NCBI GenBank assembly: GCA_024645305.1
Contig: JAHEFU010000080.1
Coordinates: 1-11,684, forward strand
Source: Planctomycetales bacterium
Lineage (GTDB): Bacteria > 4484-113 > JAFGCY01
Length of the DNA stretch: 11,684 nucleotides
Direction of reading: 5' to 3'
Part shown: positions 6,603-11,684 of the stretch, piece by piece
Numbering within the stretch: position 1 is the stretch's first letter
Layout of the letters: each line of letters opens with the position of its first letter
Program-made: the position numbers and the translations under genes
The notes under the pieces: generated by a model
What the model saw: only the letters and a program-made list of their open reading frames with translations
Database searches by the model: none
What the model was told of the DNA's origin: nothing

Positions 6603-8036
6603 TCACTCGGGCCGCTTGACAACGGCCTCCTCGAAGATATACTTGCCGAGCCTGGCGCCCTTGGGCGGCTCGATCGGGTACTCACCGTTGAAGTATGCCA
6701 GGTTGAAGTCCTCACGCGGGAAGCCCGTAGCCCGTACAAGGCCGTCAATGCTCAGGTAGTGCAGGCTGTCAACGCCGATCTTCTTGCGGATCTCCTCCAC
6801 ACTGAGTTTGTTGGCAATCAGCTCCTCGGGATCCCCGAAGTCGATGCCGTAGTAGTCCGGGAACTTGATCGGCGGACTGGAGATGCGCATGTGGATCTCC
6901 CGGGCACCGGCCTCATAGAGCATCTGCGGGATCTTGCGCGTGGTGCTGCCGCGCACGATGCTGTCGTCAACCAGCACTATGCGCTTGCCCTTGACGGTCT
7001 GCCCGAGCGGGCTGTACTTCATGCGCACTCCGCTGTCCCGCATGCTCTGCATCGGCTGGATGAAGGTACGCGCCACGTAGCGGTTCTTGACGAGGCCCTC
7101 ACGCACGGGAATCCCGCTTTCGGAACTGAAGCCTTCCGCGGCCGGCCGGCCGCTTTCCGGCACACCGATCACGATGTCGGCATCCACCGGTGCTTCCTGG
7201 AACAGGTTCTTGCCCATCCTGAAGCGCATCTTGTAGACTTCCTGCCCCCTGAGCAGGCTGTCGGGACGGGCGAAGTAGAAATATTCGAAGATGCATTCCT
7301 TGCGCGGCTCGCTGCGGGACATCCGCCAGCTCGTGATACCGTCGGCATCCAGCCTGACAACCTCACCCGGCTCAACCTCGCGCACGTATTCTCCGTCAAT
7401 CAGGGGGAACGCGCAGCTCTCACTGGCCACGACATGCCCCTTGTCAATCCTGCCGATGCACAGCGGGCGGACACCCCAGGGGTCACGCATCGCATACACG
7501 GCGTGGCTGGTCAGCACTACCAGGCTGAAAGCGCCACGGGCCAGTTCGCCGACCTTGAGCAGGGCATCTTCCATCGTCCCATGCTTGTAGAACTCCTGCA
7601 GCAGGAGCCCCATCAGTTCACTGTCACTGGTTGTCTCGGGCTTCAGGTTGAAGTCACGTTCCAGCACCTCGGCCAGCTCCTGTGCGTTGACAAGGTTGCC
7701 ATTGTGCGCCAGCGCCAGGGCGCGGTGGCGCTGGAAGTGGCGCTTGAAGACCAGGGGCTGGGCATTGCACTTGATGCTGCCGCCGGTGGTGGAGTATCTG
7801 TTGTGTCCGATAGCGGCCTTGCCCTTGAGCAGGTCGAGGGTTTCCTCGTTGTAGACCTGGTTGACGAGACCCATCTCCTTGTGGCAGGTGATGTGCTCCC
7901 CGTTGACAACGGCTATGCCGCTCGATTCCTGTCCACGGTGCTGCAGGGCGAACAGACCGAAATATGTCGCACGGCTGACATCACGCTCCGGGGCGTAGAT
8001 GCCGAAGACTCCGCATTTCTCGCGCGCTTCATGCAT
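6603..8036 (-). CDS. purF: Amidophosphoribosyltransferase (glutamine PRPP amidotransferase)
   Basis: The enzyme commits PRPP and glutamine to 5-phosphoribosylamine, the first step of de novo purine synthesis, in the cytoplasm. The 477-residue protein begins MHEAREK then CGVFGIY. Cys8 would be the N-terminal nucleophile after loss of a seven-residue propeptide. The Ntn-hydrolase domain shows LQHRGQESSG (31-40), GHNRYSTTG (77-85), AHNGNLVN (110-117) and SDSE (137-140). The phosphoribosyltransferase domain has ESGRPAAEGF (294-303) and the PRPP loop VLVDDSIVRGST (354-365). Compared with the Bacillus-type [4Fe-4S] enzyme, only the first cluster cysteine (Cys248, KECIFEY) remains. The others are replaced in FPDYYG (392-397) and DFNLAYFNGEYP (443-454), so no cluster is expected. 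Start chosen at ATG 8036, preceded by AGGTGA; an upstream in-frame GTG at 8045 overlaps purL. Translationally coupled to purL. Confidence 0.97.
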   Translation of the reverse strand: MHEAREKCGVFGIYAPERDVSRATYFGLFALQHRGQESSGIAVVNGEHITCHKEMGLVNQVYNEETLDLLKGKAAIGHNRYSTTGGSIKCNAQPLVFKRHFQRHRALALAHNGNLVNAQELAEVLERDFNLKPETTSDSELMGLLLQEFYKHGTMEDALLKVGELARGAFSLVVLTSHAVYAMRDPWGVRPLCIGRIDKGHVVASESCAFPLIDGEYVREVEPGEVVRLDADGITSWRMSRSEPRKECIFEYFYFARPDSLLRGQEVYKMRFRMGKNLFQEAPVDADIVIGVPESGRPAAEGFSSESGIPVREGLVKNRYVARTFIQPMQSMRDSGVRMKYSPLGQTVKGKRIVLVDDSIVRGSTTRKIPQMLYEAGAREIHMRISSPPIKFPDYYGIDFGDPEELIANKLSVEEIRKKIGVDSLHYLSIDGLVRATGFPREDFNLAYFNGEYPIEPPKGARLGKYIFEEAVVKRPE

Positions 8037-8037
8037 A

Positions 8038-10971
8038 TCAGTCACCTGACAGTACCGCCTGCAGTCCGTACCTGTGGCAGGTCCTCAGTACGTTCCAGTC
8101 ACAGCCAAACCATTCCTCGTCACCGCTACGTACGAGCAGTGCTCCATCCAGCGAGTGGCCCAGGGGCGTCAGCGGCACCTTGTAGTGCAGCGCAGCCGTG
8201 CGGATCCAGCTCTTCTTATCCGGTCCTACCGCGATCAGCCAGCGATTGCCGTCCTCAGCGAACAGCGTGGCCAGGCGGTTGTGATCCTCACTATCATACC
8301 CTTCGGCAAGCAGCCCCGCGAGGTCGATCTCCGCTCCGTCCAGCATCTCGGTCAGCGCTACCAGCAGTCCGCCGTCGGAGATGTCATGGCAGGCGCGGAT
8401 CGCCTTTTCGGAAGCGGCATTGAGGATGAAGCGTTCACAGCTGCGGAACTGCTTGTAGTCGGGCTCCTCCAGCATGCCGCTGCGCAGCCGCGCCAGGTCG
8501 TACATCAGCATGCTGCCGTCGAGGCGGTTATGTGAACTGCCCAGCACGAACAGTTCCAGGCCGCCGCCGGAGGCCCGGCTCGGGATAGCGGTTTCCGCCT
8601 GCTCCAGCAGGCCGACCATCCCGATCACGGGTGTCGGGAGTATGCTGCGCCCGCCGCTTTCGTTGTAGAGACTGACGTTGCCACCGGTGACCGGCAGCTC
8701 CAGCTCAAGCAGGGCATCACTGATGCCGCCGACTGACTCCACAAACTGCCACATGCGGTCCGGCTTCTCCGGGTTGCCGAAATTCAGGTTGTTGGTGATA
8801 CCCAGGGGCTCGGCTCCCGTTGCCAGGATGTTGCGTGCCGCCTCGAGTACACTGCAGGCTGCGCCGATGCGCGGATCCAGCGAGACGAGGCGGGCATTGC
8901 CATCCGTACACATGGCGATTCCCTGGCCGGTTTCCTTGATGCGGATCACGGCGCTGTCGCTGCCCTGCGGTCCCATCAGGGTGTTCGTGCGCACACTCCA
9001 GTCGTAGCGCTGGTAGACGGGGTACTTGTCAGCGACGCTCGGATGCATCAGCAGGCGGCGCAGGATGTCCTCGAAGTCCGACTGCGGCTCCGGCAGCTCA
9101 TGGCCGCACAGCTCGGTGGCCACCGGCAGGGCGGAGATGCGCTCCAGGGCGGAGGCGATGTCCCGGTCATCCAGCAGGTGCCGGTTGCGATAGCTGGCGG
9201 GGGCTTCCTGCGGACGGTCATATTCCGGGCCATCGTCGGCCAGCGGGCGGTTGGGCAGGCTGGCAACGACTTCACCCTGGTGCAGGACCTCGATCTTCTG
9301 CTCGGCGATGATCTCGCCACAGTCAACCGCGGTCAGTCCCCAGCGGGCGAAGACCTCGCGGAAACTGTCCTCGCTGCCCTTCTCCACCACGATCATCATC
9401 CGTTCCTGGCTTTCGGAGAGCATCATCTCATAGGCTGTCAGATCACTGGCGCGCTGCGGCACAGCATCAAGGTCAAGCCGCATGCCGGTCCCGCTCTTGG
9501 CAGTCATTTCCACGCTGGAGCAGGTCAGGCCCGCCGCGCCGAAGTCCTGGATGCCGATCAGGCCGGGCAGTTTGAGGATCTCCAGTGTGGCCTCCAGCAG
9601 CAGCTTCTCCATGAAGGGATCGCCGACCTGCACGGCGGGACGGCTTTCCGCCACGTCCTCCGCCAGCTCCACGCTGGAGAAGGTCGCACCCTGCACGCCA
9701 TCACGTCCTGTACGTGCCCCGACGATCATTGCCGTATTGCCGGGACCGTGGGCAAATGCCTTATGGATGCTGTCCTTCTTCACGATGCCGACGCACATGG
9801 CGTTGACCAGGCAGTTGCTGGAGTAGCTCGGATCGAACACCAGCTCGCCGCCGATGGTCGGGATGCCGATGCAGTTGCCATAGTGGGCGATGCCTTCCAC
9901 GACGCCGTTGACAAGGAAGCGGTTGCGGGCGGCCTGCTTGTCCGTCACACCCGGGCAGTACGGCAGCTCCCGGGCCTGCTCGCTTTCCTCCGCATCGTCC
10001 ACCCAGGGCACGCCGTAGCGCCAGACCTGCGAGACGTATTTGTAATCACTGATCTGGGCCACCTTGCGGCGGGTCACCGGGGCATACTCCATCAGGTGGA
10101 TCGCCTCCATCAGCTCGCTACCGCTGTGTCGTGGATGCAGCATCACGAAGTCGTCCCAGGGCTTCTTGCCCTCGGGCAGCAGCGGGGCCACCACTGCGGT
10201 GAGCTTGTGCTTAAGCTCGGCCACGGCGGCCTCGGCATGCTCCTCGTGGCCATTTTCGAGGTACAGCGCCAGTTGGATCTGGTCCGGCAGCACGCAGAAG
10301 GCCAGCACGTGGACCTCCCCGGTATGCATCTCGCGGATTGCCCGCACAGCCGCCCGGGCCTCCGGACCACGCTCGAAGAGCTGCTGGCGCATGGTGGTCA
10401 TCCAGGACACGGTGCAGACGAATGGCAGCGGCTTGTCACCCCAGGGGATGTTCAGCTTGGCTCCGCTGCCATCGTCCTCGGGTTCATGGTCATCCTGCTC
10501 GGCTGCTTCCGTGTCCGGATTGCCGACCGGTTCCAGCGGCCGCAGGTTGCCGAAGCGCAGGCTGTCCAGCAGGGCCAGGGGGCGGGCCCCCATCGCGAAG
10601 ATGTCACGGATGATGCCGCCCACACCCGTGGCTGCACCCTGGAAGGGCTCCACGGCACTGGGATGGTTATGTGATTCGATCTTGAAGACGAGGGCGTAGT
10701 CATTGCCGAGGTCCAGCACACCGGCCTGTTCACCGGGTCCCTGGATCACACGCTTGCCCGTCACGGGGAAGGTCTTCAGGTGCATGCGCGACGACTTGTA
10801 GCAGCAGTGCTCGCTCCACATGGCGCCGAAGATGCCCATCTCCACGATGTTCGGCAGCCGGCCCAGCTTGCGGCAGGCCTCGGCGTACTCCTCGGGTTTC
10901 AGGCCGACGGTAGCCAGCAGTTCATCCGACGGTGGATTGGGGACAGTCGTGTCTTTGAGCATCTCAGCCAT
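8038..10971 (-). CDS. purL: Phosphoribosylformylglycinamidine synthase PurL (small type) with RAYT-like domain insertion
   Basis: PurL converts FGAR, ATP and ammonia to FGAM, the fourth step of purine synthesis. This is the small form: it lacks a fused glutaminase and needs PurQ and PurS, not seen here. The 977-residue protein keeps the family motifs MWSEHCCYKSS (51-61), ESHNHPSAVEPFQGAATGVGG (99-119), DFGAAGLTCSSVEM (476-489), MLSESQERM (517-525), NNLNFGNPEKP (727-737), TGGNVSLYNE (762-771) and CHDISDGG (861-868). Without the insert it would be about 775 residues, near the usual 720-770. Between LRFGNL (about 143) and RNRFLVNGVV (from 349) normal PurL has only a few residues; here about 200 are inserted in frame (see separate entry). 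Start at ATG 10971 is preferred because a perfect TATAAT lies 17-22 nt upstream. The frame stays open to a TTG at 11046, but that would place the promoter inside the gene. Confidence 0.95.
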   Translation of the reverse strand: MAEMLKDTTVPNPPSDELLATVGLKPEEYAEACRKLGRLPNIVEMGIFGAMWSEHCCYKSSRMHLKTFPVTGKRVIQGPGEQAGVLDLGNDYALVFKIESHNHPSAVEPFQGAATGVGGIIRDIFAMGARPLALLDSLRFGNLRPLEPVGNPDTEAAEQDDHEPEDDGSGAKLNIPWGDKPLPFVCTVSWMTTMRQQLFERGPEARAAVRAIREMHTGEVHVLAFCVLPDQIQLALYLENGHEEHAEAAVAELKHKLTAVVAPLLPEGKKPWDDFVMLHPRHSGSELMEAIHLMEYAPVTRRKVAQISDYKYVSQVWRYGVPWVDDAEESEQARELPYCPGVTDKQAARNRFLVNGVVEGIAHYGNCIGIPTIGGELVFDPSYSSNCLVNAMCVGIVKKDSIHKAFAHGPGNTAMIVGARTGRDGVQGATFSSVELAEDVAESRPAVQVGDPFMEKLLLEATLEILKLPGLIGIQDFGAAGLTCSSVEMTAKSGTGMRLDLDAVPQRASDLTAYEMMLSESQERMMIVVEKGSEDSFREVFARWGLTAVDCGEIIAEQKIEVLHQGEVVASLPNRPLADDGPEYDRPQEAPASYRNRHLLDDRDIASALERISALPVATELCGHELPEPQSDFEDILRRLLMHPSVADKYPVYQRYDWSVRTNTLMGPQGSDSAVIRIKETGQGIAMCTDGNARLVSLDPRIGAACSVLEAARNILATGAEPLGITNNLNFGNPEKPDRMWQFVESVGGISDALLELELPVTGGNVSLYNESGGRSILPTPVIGMVGLLEQAETAIPSRASGGGLELFVLGSSHNRLDGSMLMYDLARLRSGMLEEPDYKQFRSCERFILNAASEKAIRACHDISDGGLLVALTEMLDGAEIDLAGLLAEGYDSEDHNRLATLFAEDGNRWLIAVGPDKKSWIRTAALHYKVPLTPLGHSLDGALLVRSGDEEWFGCDWNVLRTCHRYGLQAVLSGD
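8042..8047 (-). promoter_or_regulatory. Ribosome binding site of purF inside purL
   Basis: AGGTGA lies within the last codons of purL and ends five bases before ATG 8036, which itself starts one base after the purL TGA. This supports ATG 8036 over GTG 8045 and indicates translational coupling. Confidence 0.65.
9934..10542 (-). other. RAYT/Y1-transposase-like domain inserted in PurL
   Basis: PurL residues about 144-346 are an insertion flanked by acidic, disordered-looking linkers (DTEAAEQDDHEPEDDGSG before, DDAEESEQARE after). The core, about residues 180-325, follows the order of REP-associated tyrosine transposases (Transposase_17/Y1_Tnp). First comes a strand like F-x-T-x-x with Arg-Gln-x-LF (FVCTVSWMTTMRQQLF). 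Next is the strand-turn-strand that in the family reads (h)xAxVVMPDHVHLL, here VHVLAFCVLPDQIQLALYL. Then a variable helical part. Last is the segment that in the family reads YIxxNPVRxGLVxxPxDYxWSS, here HLMEYAPVTRRKVAQISDYKYVS. The metal-binding H-x-H is replaced by Q-x-Q (residues 231-233) and the expected tyrosine by leucine (about 293). This is my recognition by eye, not a profile search. Confidence 0.7.
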
Positions 10972-10987
10972 GGGTCCTCGCGCCGAG

Positions 10988-10993
10988 ATTATA
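10988..10993 (-). promoter_or_regulatory. -10 box of the purL promoter
   Basis: TATAAT on the minus strand is a perfect -10 consensus in an unusually AT-rich patch. A start of transcription about 7 nt downstream would leave a leader of roughly 10 nt before ATG 10971. No convincing -35 is seen at 16-18 nt. No purine riboswitch fits in so short a leader. Confidence 0.5.
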
Positions 10994-11050
10994 TCCTTTG
11001 TAAGTAGATAATGGTCTAACGGGGCCTGCAGCTGGACGACTGACAATGGG

Positions 11051-11094
11051 AAGATTTAACGCTAAGGCGCTAAGGCGCGAAGGAGAAAGAAGAA
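11051..11094 (+). repeat. Left inverted repeat with three CGCTAAGG-type units
   Basis: It begins AAGATTTAACGCTAAGGCGC. Its core, 11060-11083, is three tandem 8-mers: CGCTAAGG, CGCTAAGG, CGCGAAGG. Then GAGAAAGAAGAA follows. It pairs with 11553-11595 with one base substitution and two small indels. Confidence 0.85.
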
Positions 11095-11123
11095 ACCACA
11101 ATCTCAGGAACTATACTTATGTT

Positions 11124-11545
11124 ATGCAAAATCAAGAAGTAAAAGATGATCTGCTTAGTCGAAAAGTGATCGGTGCCGCACTAGAGGTTCACAAGCGGAT
11201 CGGGCCTGGTTTACTCGGGAATATCTACCAAAGCTGCATGATCCAGGAGTTGGGGCATATAGGAATCAGTTGCGATGTGGAAACTCATCTGCCAGTTGAA
11301 TACAGGGTGTTAGATTGCCAATCAGCTATTGGATCGACATGATTGTTGAAAGGGAACTGTTACTGGAGTTCAAATCTGTGGTGAAGGTAGAGCAGGTCCA
11401 CAAGGCACAACTGCTATCGTACCTCCGGCTTTCGGGATTGCGCAGGGGGCTGTTGATCAATTTCAATGTCCCGTTCCTGCGGGAAGGCCTCTTCAGAATC
11501 GTCAACAACTGCAAGCCGTTGACAGACAAACTGCAGGAAAGCTGA
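11124..11545 (+). pseudogene. GxxExxY-family protein, frameshifted
   Basis: The first part, from ATG 11124, reads SRKVIGAALEVHKRIGPGLL, the standard opening of GxxExxY proteins (a PD-(D/E)XK-like nuclease-fold family of unknown role). It hits a stop at 11340. The second part continues in another frame: SYWIDMIVERELLLEFKSVV and then LLINFNVPFLREGLFRIVNN, the normal family ending. The frame changes at about 11312-11322. Removing the five bases CAATC would restore LDCSYWID, matching the family's usual LDCxYRID. In addition the signature G-x-x-E-x-x-Y reads G-L-L-G-N-I-Y, so the Glu is lost (GGG at 11217-11219, one base from GAG). The ID and ExK residues are kept. Two independent lesions support decay, though a sequencing error could explain the frameshift alone. 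Confidence 0.85.
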
Positions 11546-11552
11546 TTGACAA

Positions 11553-11595
11553 TTCTTCTTTCCTTCGTGCCTTAGCGCCTTAGCGTTGAAATCTT
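11553..11595 (-). repeat. Right inverted repeat with three CCTTAGCG-type units
   Basis: This is the reverse complement of the left repeat. The core 11562-11585 is CCTTCGTG, CCTTAGCG, CCTTAGCG, followed by TTGAAATCTT. Match to the left copy is about 40 of 44 positions, counting small indels. Confidence 0.85.
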
Positions 11596-11684
11596 AAATT
11601 TCAGACAGTTGCCAGCCGCCTCTGAACTCTGGCGACATTCAAATCGCCGCTACGCTGCATTGCCACTTCGCTCTTTTCTTACTT
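11596..11684. other. Right-edge sequence with two small hairpins
   Basis: No gene is supported here. Two inverted repeats sit side by side just outside the right terminal repeat: TTCAGA/TCTGAA at 11600-11605 and 11621-11626, and GGCGA/TCGCC at 11631-11635 and 11644-11648. They could be part of a larger element continuing beyond the window. Confidence 0.3.

Larger units (their letters stand above)
11051..11595. mobile_element. 545-bp element with inverted terminal repeats around a GxxExxY pseudogene
   Basis: Near-identical inverted repeats at 11051-11094 and 11553-11595 bracket a single decayed gene of lower GC than the surroundings. The element lies between the purL promoter (about 58 nt away) and the window end. 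There is no transposase, so if mobile it would depend on another source. No convincing target-site duplication is visible at its outer edges. I infer a small mobile or formerly mobile cassette. Confidence 0.55.

Noticed and set aside
6759..8423. 554-codon plus-strand open frame opposite purF and purL
   Set aside because: It lies antisense to two certain purine genes and has no recognisable domain. It is a by-product of GC-rich codon use.
9043..10674. 543-codon plus-strand open frame opposite purL
   Set aside because: It is antisense to purL, His/Gly/Ala-rich and without motifs. The minus frame carries all the PurL signatures.
10972..11046. 25-residue N-terminal extension of PurL from TTG 11046
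   Set aside because: It contains a perfect TATAAT and an AT-rich promoter-like patch and is not part of the usual PurL N-terminus.
11046..11123. N-terminal extension of the GxxExxY frame from ATG 11046
   Set aside because: These codons translate the left inverted repeat. The family's normal N-terminus begins near ATG 11124.

Overview
This is a GC-rich bacterial chromosomal window. Almost all of it is packed with minus-strand genes, and many lack a strong Shine-Dalgarno sequence. Small-type PurL, PurF, a QEGLA/DUF1704 metallopeptidase-like protein, TPR and HEAT repeat proteins and a GxxExxY remnant together suggest an environmental, probably uncultured bacterium. I cannot assign a phylum from the sequence alone.

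Reading in the direction of transcription (right to left): at the far right, 11051-11595, a short element with 43-44 bp inverted terminal repeats surrounds a decayed plus-strand GxxExxY gene. Just left of it a TATAAT box starts the purine block. This block is purL (10971 to 8038), purF (8036 to 6603, translationally coupled with a 1-nt gap) and a TPR protein (about 6595 to 5171). A DUF1704 HExxxH protein follows (5057 to 3741). A 296-bp gene-free stretch with several hairpins separates it from a second run of four genes: a small hypothetical protein (3444 to 3004), an MDR-type oxidoreductase (2957 to 1899), a SAM methyltransferase (1818 to 655) and a secreted HEAT-repeat protein that runs off the left edge (633 to 1).

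PurL and PurF catalyse the fourth and first steps of de novo purine synthesis. PurL is the small type, so it needs PurQ and PurS, which are not in this window. The role of the other genes beside them is not evident.

The main discovery is in PurL. Its N-terminal half carries an in-frame insertion of about 200 residues, and the insert looks like a REP-associated tyrosine transposase (RAYT, Y1/HUH transposase) domain. The metal-binding H-x-H motif has become Q-I-Q and the expected catalytic tyrosine is also missing, while the PurL frame and motifs on both sides are intact. This looks like a catalytically dead transposase fold captured by a core metabolic enzyme. Secondary points are a PurF with a propeptide-like N-terminus but without three of the four usual Fe-S cysteines, and the inverted-repeat GxxExxY element.
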